Shown here one piece after another: positions 33,495 through 43,610 of a stretch of 64,000 nucleotides of DNA. The stretch is taken from contig JAAAIG010000074.1 of the NCBI GenBank assembly GCA_015852425.1, forward strand, positions 1 to 64,000, in the 5' to 3' direction. Source of the DNA: Gryganskiella cystojenkinii (lineage: Eukaryota; Mortierellomycota; Mortierellomycetes; Mortierellales; Mortierellaceae). The notes beneath the pieces are model-generated. The model was given only the letters and a program-made list of their open reading frames with translations. It was not told the DNA's origin and did not search any database. How positions within the stretch are numbered: position 1 is the first letter of the stretch; each line of letters begins with the position of its first letter. The translations under genes were made by a program, and so were the position numbers.

Positions 33495-33523
33495 CATCAC
33501 GTGATTTATAAATCACGTGTGAT
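33495..33523. promoter_or_regulatory. Paired CACGTG E-boxes in a divergent promoter
   Basis: CACGTG at 33498-33503 and 33514-33519, each flanked by AT as ATCACGTG, with TATAA between them. The two together make an inverted-repeat-like block between the LSm6 ATG (33375, minus) and the small gene ATG (33617, plus). CACGTG is the target of bHLH factors such as Cbf1 and Pho4. Confidence 0.5.
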
Positions 33524-33616
33524 TTCTCTCGCTTTCGTGTCCGTGTCAAGACTCAAGGGAATCGCCCATTCGACCGTTTTGTTCATCCTCACGTTTTGCC
33601 TCTTTATTCCTAAACC

Positions 33617-33790
33617 ATGGCTCTCCCCAACCTCCGCCGCATCTTCTCCTCCTTCAGAACACCCGAGGAAGAAGCCCAAATCTCTCGGTCAGCATTCTTC
33701 AAGTTCTCGGGTTATGTCCTGACCTGTGCATTCATCACCTGGATCGCAGCCAAGAATGGCGCTCAACTCCGACTCGGTGCACCTGCTTAA
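33617..33790 (+). CDS. Tiny single-pass membrane protein, perhaps mitochondrial
   Basis: 57 residues, ATG in AAACCATGG context. The sequence starts with a basic amphipathic segment (ALPNLRRIFSSFRTP), then an acidic turn (EEEA), then one hydrophobic segment (FSGYVLTCAFITWIAA) and a short tail. This layout resembles the small subunits of mitochondrial membrane complexes (TOM, respiratory or ATP synthase accessory subunits), but no family motif is clear. It sits divergently to LSm6, 241 bp away, with the E-box pair between. The compact, non-repetitive sequence and good start context argue for a real gene. Confidence 0.6.
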   Translation: MALPNLRRIFSSFRTPEEEAQISRSAFFKFSGYVLTCAFITWIAAKNGAQLRLGAPA

Positions 33791-34432
33791 AAACGCCAGA
33801 TATTTTGTGGTCCTCATCCCCCCCCCCCCCTACCTTGTCGTTACTTCCACCAACTGTCTCAAGGGAAGGAGAAAGCCGCTGATGCTTGTATACGCTCTCG
33901 ACTGTCAGATTCCGCCACACGAGAAGTCTTGCGTCAGTGGTCGTTCTCAAATATACCCACCAAATCGAAAGATCCTTTCCTCCTTTATGAAAGCAGCCTA
34001 ACCAGGCACTTGTTCACTATTAAAAGCTGTTGTTGACGTCAAGTTTCTTTTCCTTCTTATTCGAATCTTGACTCTCCTATATGCCTCGCGGCTTGCCATG
34101 CTCAGAGAACTGTTCCAATTCAACTGTACAGGTGCCAATTTTTTGAACATATATATATATATCCATGGATCTGGGTATCCTGGGCTGGTCGTGTAGGTGT
34201 ATTATAATTATGCGCTGTGGAGGGTTTTTATTCCAGTCTTGTTCATGCTTTGAGAGTGATGTTGTACAGTAGTTGGTTGCGGATCTAATGGAAGAGCCAC
34301 AAGTTGGATTGATGGGGATATTCTGCAAGTGAGCGGGACAAGGACGAACGGACAGCGAATCCCGACTTGGATAAGTCATGAAGCTTCCGATACTGTCGGT
34401 TCAATCCCTGCCTCTACAATTTGATGCTTCGT
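33791..34432. other. Intergenic, no supported gene
   Basis: C10 run at about 33819-33830 and an AT dinucleotide stretch at 34150-34162. Short frames on both strands without motifs. Confidence 0.45.
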
Positions 34433-34630
34433 TTAATGGCGTTTGGATTCGATACGCAACTTCTCGTAGACCTGTGTGACCTGGTGAGCGATGCTAGTGG
34501 GAGCAGAGTGAATGGCGGTCCCGTTGGAGAGAAAATCGTGCAGGGTCGAGACGGTCTCGGAGGTCGAGAGAGGACGGGACTCCAAGACGGTGAGTTTGAG
34601 TGGTGGTGGGGCTGCTCTTGCGTTCGACAT
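34433..34630 (-). CDS. Small hypothetical protein, 65 residues
   Basis: Single exon with ATG at 34630 and TAA at 34433. It starts SNARAAPPPLKLTVLESRPL and continues with a helical-looking Ser/Thr/His/Gln-rich segment ending YEKLRIESKRH. No signal peptide or membrane segment. Divergent from the tRNA methylthiotransferase gene (ATG at 34957). The residue pattern looks like a small conserved nuclear or mitochondrial protein, but I do not recognise it. Confidence 0.45.
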   Translation of the reverse strand: MSNARAAPPPLKLTVLESRPLSTSETVSTLHDFLSNGTAIHSAPTSIAHQVTQVYEKLRIESKRH

Positions 34631-34956
34631 GGTTATATATTCCTGTTGGTTTGAATGGTCAAAAGGAGATGCGAGTAGAAAAAAACATTGCCCATTTCTA
34701 CTCCTTGTTGTTGTGTGACTGCATATTTTGGTGGCTTTTGTCTCCAAAATTCGGACATCTGGGAAGGCTCCGCCCAGTTGCTGTCCAGGGCAGACAAAAC
34801 TAAAGCGAGGACCGAAAGTCCGAGGCGATCACTTTACACTCATTCTTGGGCCACATTGTTCATTCTTTGCATCCATTGACTCCCCTTCTTCATCCCGTCT
34901 TCATTCACATTCACATTCTCATTCATCCCCTCTCATCCATATAATAAATAATAGCC

Positions 34957-37029
34957 ATGCCTCTCCTCACGGCACTGCTCAGACCAGCGCGGGCCACCGT
35001 ACTCAGGTCCGCTCGTCTCTACCCCCGAGCAGCTTTTGCAAGTCTCGTACAAGACTCGCCTGCTATCACTACTCCATCAAAAGATACGCTTCCTCCTACC
35101 GCCTCAACCACAGATTCCTCAACTTCAACAACGAAATCCAAGAAGAATAAGAAACAGCACATTGTCTTTGGTAACCGAGGCCCCTCTCTTCAAGATTTTC
35201 TAAACAGCACAAATGGCACGCCGCAAACCACTGTCCCCCTGGACCCTTCAACAACCACTCCAGACAATATCCCCTATCTCTCGGTTCAAGGCCGTAAACT
35301 CGGCGCAGGAGCGAAATATTTCGTCGAGGTCTATGGATGTCAGATGAACGTGAATGATACCGAGATTTTGATGGCAATCATGAACGGCGCCGGTTACACA
35401 AAGGCCGAGGATCAAGAGGAAGCCGACATTGTTTTCTTGGTGACCTGTGCGATCCGAGAGAATGCCGAGACCAGGATCTGGAACCGATTGGCAGACCTCA
35501 AGCGCAAGAAACTTGGTCCCCTGAAGGACCGTGCACCGCTCGTTGGTGTCCTTGGCGTATGTGTCTAATCGATCGATCATGATTGAGGCTATTTTTTTTT
35601 TGTTGTGTTCAGTGGATACTGTTATGCTAACTGGGCTTTCTCCTCATTCACCCCTAGTGCATGGCTGAGCGACTCAAGGACAAGCTTTTGGACTCGGACA
35701 AGATGGTCGATCTGGTGTGTGGACCGGATGCCTATCGCTCCATTCCTCATCTCCTTTCTATCTCTGAAACGACTCGACAGGGTGTTGCGAACGTGATGCT
35801 CTCTGCGGACGAAACCTATGCGGACATTGTGCCGATGAGGATCGCACCTGAGAGTTTCTCGGCTCATTTGTCAATCATGCGTGGGTGCAACAACATGTGT
35901 TCGTTCTGCGTCGTGCCTTTCACGCGAGGCAATGAACGCAGTCGAGCCATCGATTCTATCCTCCAGGAAGTTAAGCAGTTGAGCGATCAAGGCATCAAGG
36001 ATTTGACACTCTTGGGTCAGAACGTAAACTCGTACAGGGACACGAGTGGCGATGGCGTGCAGTTGGCGGCCGGTATTGGAGCTGAGCTCAGTAACCCTGG
36101 ATTCAACACGATCTACAAGAGGAAAGACGGCGGTATGCGCTTCACTGAGCTTCTCGACCATGTCTCTCAGATTGACCCGGAGGTAGGGATTGGACTTGGA
36201 AAAAAAAAGAAACGTTCATGACCGTACGCCATGAATAAGAGCTGATGTTGTTTTTTCTTTTTCTAAATGGTAGATGCGTATTCGATTCACCTCACCCCAT
36301 CCCAAGGATTTCCCAACAGCGTTATTGCATTTGATGGCGGAGAGGCCCAATATTTGCTCTCAGATTCATATGCCCGCACAATCAGGATCGACTGCAGTCT
36401 TGTCCAAAATGCGTCGTGGCTACTCTCGGGAGGCTTACTTTGAACTCGTTGACAATATCCGATCCATTGTCCCCGGAGTGGCCCTCTCTTCAGACTTTAT
36501 CACAGGATTCTGTGGCGAGACCGAGGCCGATCATTTGGATACCATGGATCTGATGCGCAGAGTCGAGTACGAGATGGCTTACATGTTTATGTATTCTCGT
36601 CGTGAGGGTACACATGCAGGTCGCCGTCTCCAAGATGATGTTCCTGAAGATGTCAAGCTCCGTCGTTTACAGGACATCATTGGCGTCTTCCACAAGGGCG
36701 CCGAGAACCGGTTCCAAGCCCGTATTGGATCACCGAGTGGAGAGTGTGTTCTTGTCGAAGGACGGAGTAAACGTGACAAGAACCGTTGGGTCGGTCGTGC
36801 GGATGGTGGATTCAAGATTATCTTTGATGATGATCTTATCCAACCCTCGATTGCTTCTGCGTTGACGTCCTCTTCAACGAGTGAGACGGCGGGTCGGGTT
36901 CCGATCAAGCTGGGCGATTATGTCCAGGTGATGACAACGGCCTCTACGAGCACATCCTTCCAGGGCAAGGCTATTGCCAGGACGACGTTAACCGAGTTTA
37001 GTAGATATCAAAACAAGTTGCGGACATAA
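34957..37029 (+). CDS. MiaB/CDK5RAP1-type tRNA methylthiotransferase
   Basis: Exons 34957-35556, 35658-36182 and 36274-37029 (phase-0 introns) give 626 residues. The N-terminal ~100 residues look like a mitochondrial targeting region (Arg-rich start, low complexity). The UPF0004 domain carries three cluster-binding Cys: YGCQMNVND (about 127), [10 protein letters not shown] (about 163) and GCMAER (about 201). The radical-SAM motif CxxxCxxC is in [17 protein letters not shown] (about 276-283). A TRAM-like C-terminus follows, with [20 protein letters not shown]. The enzyme adds methylthio to N6-isopentenyladenosine-37, giving ms2i6A in mitochondrial tRNAs. The [10 protein letters not shown] context and GLGxNVNSY-type [11 protein letters not shown] favour the MiaB/CDK5RAP1 group over CDKAL1. 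Confidence 0.95.
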
Positions 37030-37235
37030 TCAAAGTAAAATCGATGTTCCTCTGTATTATTCTAGGCGTGCACTTGATCTTCAAGTGCATGGATCTTTAT
37101 CAACGAAGAGTGTTGAAACACGTGACCTTTTTACCAGAAGTGCGCGCCTCGCAAACTTTCACCAAAGCATTAAAATAAGAAAGAGGATTTCTTCAGTCAT
37201 TCCCTCCCCATTCACATTATCGACCATATTCCGCC

Positions 37236-39847
37236 ATGGACGAAACATTATACTCCTCCCTCTCCCCGTCCTCGTCTTTCTCACCCATGTCAACACCTTC
37301 ACCCGACCCGGAATCAGAAGAAGACGATGCACATTCACCACAGTACACATATTCCCATTCTTTGCCACCAACTACTCAAGCTAGTGGCAGTAGCAACAAC
37401 AACGACTACAGCAACTCTCAGCAGGCAGCAGCGCCCGTCCCCGAGAAGGCCTCGATCCTAACTATTCAACCACAAAGCGAGCTCATCTCCATCAAGGATT
37501 TCAGTCGCCAAGCACACAATCTCGTTCTTCAAGAACAAGGGATCCAACACGAGGTCTACCTGGCCTACTTTCAGGAACGAGCAAGGATACAACAAGAGCG
37601 ATCTAACAACGCACAACAACTACAGCAGCAACTACAGCAAGAACAAGGATATAGCGACGAGGAGGCTAAAACTGCCGCTCGATGTGATGTGTCAGAACAC
37701 CTTGCGGTTGCCAACGAACTATTTGATGATCCTACGCTGGCCGGCCTTCTTGAAGAGTGGTACTACGAAAAACTGGAGGATAACCAAGAACAAGTGACCA
37801 AGAACAGTGATCGATCCCTTCGACCGACTTGGACCTCTGTTTACGGTCAAATTGATGAAGTCAACGAGGTCGGTGATCCTGCCCAGGTCCGGTTAAACAT
37901 CGCTCGACCGGCCACTCAACAATACGCTGGAGGTCATACCGACAATAAACTTCGGCGATTGTTATCTGCGCCTGCTCGAGGCCGTCGTCGTGTCCCCTAT
38001 GACAGTAATCGGTCAGCACAACGTATCCTAGAAGAAAAGCAACGAGATCATACACTCAAGAATCTACAAAAACACCCAACACGAGAAGGACTGATCCGCT
38101 TAAGTAAAGAGCGACTCAAATTGAAAGATGGAATCCACGATGAAGAGCGAGAAGAAGACATCGATGACGGTGGTGATGGCAAAGAACCGGATCGACCTCT
38201 AGGACGCCGGAAATATGCTTGGAAATCCAATCCGAAACCGCTAGCAGGGCCATCCACGACATTGGATCCAAATACGACGCCTGATGCCATGGAGCTTGAT
38301 GAGGACGAGGAAGAAGGCGTTCTCTCCGACCCTGAGGCTGAAGCGCTTGCCCGTCAATTACGAAATCAGCACGAGCAAAATATGGCCGTCCGGATCACAG
38401 AACTCGAGACGGTCCGAATCGAGAAGGAATACAATACCTTACGACCTACATCTGTCGAGAACAGGTTCCAGGAGTATTCGCTCAAGCTCGAGGATTCGAC
38501 CCTACGTTCATTGAACGAACATTCTCATTTTGTGCTGCCACCGCATCAACGGGAACCGCTCAACTATCTCAAACCGCGACCTGACCTAGACGCAGGCGCA
38601 TCTATCCCCGTCACGGACCCCGAGGAGACGATCATCTCAGTCGAGTTTTACAGTGCTTTGAAACCGACACGCAAGTTGCAGGAGACCCTGTTCCTGGGGA
38701 GTCAACATCTCACGGCGCTCAGGGATACGTTCCACTGCCTGTCAGATTTCACGTCCAAAAGCGAATATGATGAGCGGATCTCGGAAATCCATCAGATCAA
38801 GAACACAGAGACTCGCAAAGCTAGCAATTCGTTTTTCTTTATCGAGAGAGTCTTTTACATTGATTCGCCTTTGATCCGAGCTAGGTCGGATGTCAAGAAT
38901 CGACTGTTGGAAGAAGGAAGACGGAAACGGAAAGAGATCCAGGATGAAATCGACAAACTGCATGCAGAGGCGGTCGTAGTTCGAGATCGGTGGTTGGCGA
39001 GTCTGGCAAAGGAGGGGCAGGCTTCGATCCCTCAGGATCACGTCTTGATCTATGATGATGCTGATTTGAGAGCAAAGCTGAACGAGCCGAGTATTGAGCA
39101 TACACCGCTGGAAGAGATCGAGATTGAGGATGAAGCGATCTATGCAGAGGCTTCAAATGACTACAGCCAGTAAGTTTCTTGTGTGTTTTACGGTTGCCTC
39201 TCAAAGTCTGCCTTTTTTTATTCTGCATAGTGCAGAATACCTTACTGACCACCCCCCCCCCTTCAAAAAAATCTCCTGTGCGGATCAAATTATTTCAATA
39301 GGGCCATCTTGGACTGGGTGAATCAGGATCCTAATAGACGACAATCCCCCGAATTCAAGAACCTGAGCAAGCAAGTCATGGACGAGACGTTGATCAAGGA
39401 CTTGTCAATCCGATTGGATCATCCCTACCTGATGGTCCATCAAGGTCATTGTCAACACATTATCAAGTTCAAGGATCTAAGGTATAGCAGATATCAAAGG
39501 ATTGTTTCTAGATATGTCATTTCATGAATGTTTATTACACCGGATCCTGAGCAAAAAAAAACCTCGTTTTCAATTCTTTTAGACTCTTCAGCCAGCAACA
39601 CGATGAAATCGACCGACGCGCCTACCCGAAACCAGTCTTTCAACGAAAGACCTTCACACACAAATGCAAGATGTGTCAGTTTAACAAGGCCTTCTTTATC
39701 ACTGTGGACGATCGACTCGCAGGCGAGACCCCTTGTTACTTTTGTGAACAGTGCTATTACGACTTCCATTACGATGAGGACGGGAACCTGCTCTATGACG
39801 ATTTCAGGGTCTTTCTTTATTCTTCTGTCACTGATCAAAAAGAATAA
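37236..39847 (+). CDS. snRNA-activating protein complex subunit 3 (SNAPC3/SNAP50)
   Basis: Exons 37236-39169, 39302-39481 and 39583-39847 (both introns phase 2) give 792 residues. The N-terminal half is Ser/Gln/Asp/Glu-rich. The conserved C-terminal zf-SNAP50 domain begins near PEETIISVEFYSALKPTRKLQE. It runs through LGSQHLTALRDTFHCLSD and FFFIERVFYID, then the zinc-binding part with HPYLMVHQGHCQHII, KCKMCQ and CYFCEQCYYDFHYDEDGN. SNAPC3 is the DNA-contacting subunit of the factor that recognises the proximal sequence element of snRNA promoters (RNA polymerase II and III). The protein is longer than the human one because of the disordered front. Confidence 0.93.
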
Positions 39848-39947
39848 ACAAGAAAACCTGTTTTGGGCAATGCGAATATGATAATACGAATTTTTTATTA
39901 CTTCAAAGGGGAATAGCCTGTACAAAAAAAGGTGATCTACTACTCCT

Positions 39948-42900
39948 TTATCCACTGCAACTCATGCAGGCGTCCTTGTTATCGATCGAGCACATCATCG
40001 CAGCCTGGTTGGCTTCTTCTTGTGTCTCACGGTTGATCGACAATTGATCAACAGTGAACTTGATAGCATCGACAGCAGGACGGGTACGGAGGTAGTACAT
40101 ACCGGTCTTAAGACCACGCTTCCAGCCGTAGAAAGCCATGGACGTGAGCTTGCCATAGTTGACATCGGCCAAGTGAATGTTCATCGATTGAGACTGATCA
40201 ATGAACGCACCACGATCTGCTGCTAAATCAATAACGACCTGTACGGGAAAGAATAAGAAAAAGTAGAAAAGAAATCGTTAGAGACCATCCAGTTCGACAA
40301 TGTCCCGATTATTGACGATAAAAGAAAAAAAAGACGTCAAAATAATTTACCTTTTGAGAAATCTCCCAGGTGGTCTTGTAAAGGGCCTTCAAATCATCGG
40401 GGATACCAGGAATACGCTGAATGGATCCATTTTCTGAGATAATACGGTTTTTGAGTTGATCGTTCCAGAGACCCATCTCGACCAGGTCCTTCAACATCCA
40501 GGGGTTCACAATCTGGAATTCACCGGCCAAGACACGACGGGTATAAATGTTCGAGGTATAAGGCTCAAAGCACTCGTTAAAGCCGAGGATTTGTGAAGTC
40601 GAGGCAGTGGGCATGGGGGCGACCAAGAGCGAGTTACGAACACCGTGTTGAGCAATGCTCGCACGGAGGGTATCCCAGTCCCAGAGATCCGTAGGAGTCA
40701 CACCCCACATATCGGGCTGAAGAACTCCCTTGGAGACGGGTGAGCCCGCATACGACTCGTAAGTACCCTCCTCCTGGGCCAGCTCACAAGAGGCCTCAAG
40801 TGCAGCGTGGTAGATGGTCTCAAAAATCTGAAGGTTCAACTTGCGAGCCTCGGGCGAATCAAAGGGCATACGCATCTTGATAAAAGCATCAGCGAGACCC
40901 TGGACACCAACGCCGACGGGACGATGACGCTTGTTCGACTTCTCCGCTTCGGGAACAGGGTAGTAGTTCTCATCGATAATCGTGTTCAAGTTACGGGTGA
41001 CGACCTTGGTGATCTTGTGAAGAAGCTTGAAGTCATAGGTCTGGTTGTTAACGAACGTGGGAAGAGCGATACTGGCCAAGTTGCAGACAGCAACCTCATC
41101 GGGACTGCTATACTCGACAATCTCCGTGCACAAGTTACTGCACTTGATCGTTCCGAGGTTCTGCTGGTTCGACTTGCGGTTACAGGCATCCTTGTACAAC
41201 ATATAAGGTGTACCAGTCTCGGTCTGGGCCTCCAAAATCGCATACCAAAGCTTCTGGGCCTTAATGGTCTTGCGGGCACGACCCTCGCTCTCGTACTTGG
41301 CATAGAGGGCCTCGAACTCCTCACCCCAGACATCCTGGAGACCGGGGGCCTCAGCAGGACAGAACAGACTCCAGTCGCCGTTATCTTCGATACGCTTCAT
41401 GAACAGATCGGGGATCCAGAGGGCATAGAAGAGATCACGGGCACGGGACTCCTCCTTACCAGTGTTCTTGCGAAGATCCAAGAACTCAAAGACATCGGCG
41501 TGCCAGGGCTCGAGGTACATGGCAAAGGCGCCGGGACGCTTGTTGCCGCCCTGATCGACATAACGGGCAGTGTTGTTGTAGACGCGGAGCATGGGGATAA
41601 GACCGTTCGAGTAACCGTTCGTACCAGCAATATAAGAACCCGAGGCACGGATGTTGTGAATGTTGAGACCGATACCACCGGCAGTCTTGGAGATCATGGC
41701 GCAGGTCTTGAGAGTGTCATAGATACCCTCGATCGAATCATCCTTCATGGTCAACAAGAAGCAAGAGGACATCTGGGGGCGGGGGGTACCGGCGTTGAAG
41801 AGAGTAGGGGAGGCATGAGTGAAGAACTTTTCGGACATGAGGTTGTAAGTCTCGATCGCCTTCTCGACATTGTCGCCGTGGATACCGACAGAGACACGCA
41901 TCAACAAGTGCTGGGGTCTCTCTGCGACACGACCGTCAATACGGAGTAGGTACGAACGCTCGAGAGTCTTGAATCCGAAATAGTTGTAGTTGAAGTCACG
42001 ATCGTAGATAATGGCCGAGTTGAGACGGTCAGCGTTCTTGACCACAGACTGGTACGTCTTCTCTGAGATCATGGAGGCGTTTTTGCCGGTCTTGGGGTTG
42101 ATGTAGGTATAGAGATCCTCGATGACCTGAGAAAAGACCTTCTTGGTCTCCTTGTGAACGTTCGAAACAGCGATACGAGCAGCGAGGATGGCGTAGTCGG
42201 GGTGCTTGGTAGTCATGTAGGCAGCCTATGTAAGAAGCAAAAAAAAAAAACAGAGTCAGTTTCTGTGGATGAGATACATATTTTAACAGCTTTGAAGCAG
42301 ATCGATCTGCACACTTACAGTCTCGGCAGCGAGGTTATCGAGCTCGACAGTGCTGACACCTTGGTAGACACCCGAGATGACCTACAAGAAATGGGACAGG
42401 TGAAAATAATGAAAAAAGTCAGTTTGCGTGAATAGAGAAAAGCCACTGAATGATTATAAACGCCGACCAAAAGGGAACAGTCCAGTTTGTAGCCTATGCA
42501 ATACAAATAAAAGTGAGAAGGGGCAACTCGAGGAATCCAACGCCATACCTTCTGGGTAACCTGGACGGGGTCAACAAAGTTCATGTCAAGACCATAGCAC
42601 AACTTGACGATTCTAGCTGTAATCTTGTCGAAGGCAACACGCTCCTTGCGACCTAGAAATGAAGACAATTCAAATTATAATTAGGGTCAAGGAATTCACA
42701 TTTCAGCACGTAGAGTGGTACGATGGGGTTTGTGCTCGGTTCTTACCATCTATTTCGATGCAAAAAGTTCCATGGTGGCAAAAGAAAGTCAAATATAAAA
42801 GGTACATAGGGATACGAGTTAGTGTCGGTTGCACAATGGTCTACGAAGTACTGGGCATTTCGAATGGTGGCGACAGGTGGCGAACGAGTCTGTTCAATGA

Positions 42901-42959
42901 GACTAGGGCTGCTGTGCAGTGGTAACTGTAAGGACCATACCTCGCTTGTAGACAAACAT
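39948..42959 (-). CDS. RNR1: Ribonucleoside-diphosphate reductase large subunit
   Basis: Six exons: 42959-42941, 42749-42747 (three bases), 42652-42549, 42381-42319, 42225-40351 and 40238-39948; 784 residues. The ATP cone starts [20 protein letters not shown]. Catalytic features are visible: SSCFLL (active-site Cys), NLCTEI and the [12 protein letters not shown] segment, and the C-terminal redox pair in CMSCSG. Without the 3-nt exon the conserved KRDGR would read KRGR, so conservation supports it. The protein is about 100 residues shorter than yeast Rnr1, mainly in the linker before the tail. It reduces NDPs to dNDPs with an R2 subunit. Control by MBF is suggested by MCB-like elements upstream. 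Confidence 0.97.
42747..42749 (-). other. RNR1: 3-nt micro-exon of RNR1
   Basis: The minus strand reads AAATAG, then ATG, then GTAAGA. The flanking exons end in G (phase 1) and begin with GT, so the ATG supplies AT to make GAT (Asp) and G to make GGT (Gly). This yields the family-invariant KRDGRKE. Confidence 0.8.
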
Positions 42960-43610
42960 TATATGAATACGTTAGGGTGGTCGAGGAGATAGAGTGGATG
43001 GGATGGGATGGGATGGGATGGAAGAAGAAAGAAGTGAAGAGAATGGGATGAGGAGAGAGGGACGAAAGAAAACAAATAAAAAAAAATCAGAGCGGGAACG
43101 CGACCTCCTTTTGTATGTTTTTTTTTTCCTTCTTGGAAATAAATTAAACGCGACTCGAGTTTGTTGATTTCTCAGCTAGTGACTGCTTTTAATTTCTGTG
43201 AAAAACGAAAATGAACGCGTCAACAAAGAAGTTCTTCATACCTCCTTGGACTGCTTCTGAGCGAGCTCGCCTTCAGGAGACGTGTCAATGGTGATGTTGA
43301 GGAGACTCTCGGCCATGTTTTTCTTCTAGGGGTTTATGAGCTTGATGGTTGAAACTGTTGTTGTGGATTGGATCGTTATGGTGGTAAGGAAGGAACAGCA
43401 AAAAGGTGGAAAGCCATGCGCAGCCATATTTAAAGGAAAGCGGACATGGAGTTAAGGAAGGAGAGCCTTTTCCCAAAGCTCCATTCTTTTACGCGTCGTC
43501 CTCAACTACCCCTTATTTTTGACAAATTGTCAAATTTCCCTTGTCCCTCTCTCGTTTGACTCTGTCCTTTCATTTGTCGCGTCGATTAAAGCTAACAACA
43601 TTTATATTCT
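42960..43610 (-). promoter_or_regulatory. RNR1 upstream region with MCB-like elements
   Basis: ACGCGT (MluI cell-cycle box) occurs at 43215-43220 and 43491-43496; related AACGCG cores are at 43097-43102 and 43147-43152. In yeasts RNR genes are driven at G1/S by MBF through ACGCGT. A CCATC pentamer array (about 42994-43022) and a long CT-rich leader lie just before the ATG. Confidence 0.6.
43236..43316 (-). CDS. Short upstream ORF of RNR1 (26 codons) with donor-like end
   Basis: An ATG at 43316 opens MAESLLNITIDTSPEGELA and runs to TGA at 43236. Its last coding bases are followed by GTATGA, a fair splice donor. No AG in frame lies before the RNR1 start, so it cannot be an N-terminal extension of RNR1 by normal splicing. 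It may be a regulatory upstream ORF or an exon of another transcript. The amino-acid sequence looks more protein-like than chance. Confidence 0.35.
   Translation of the reverse strand: MAESLLNITIDTSPEGELAQKQSKEV

Noticed and set aside
40807..41949. 380-residue plus-strand frame
   Set aside because: Antisense shadow of the strongly codon-biased RNR1 exon.
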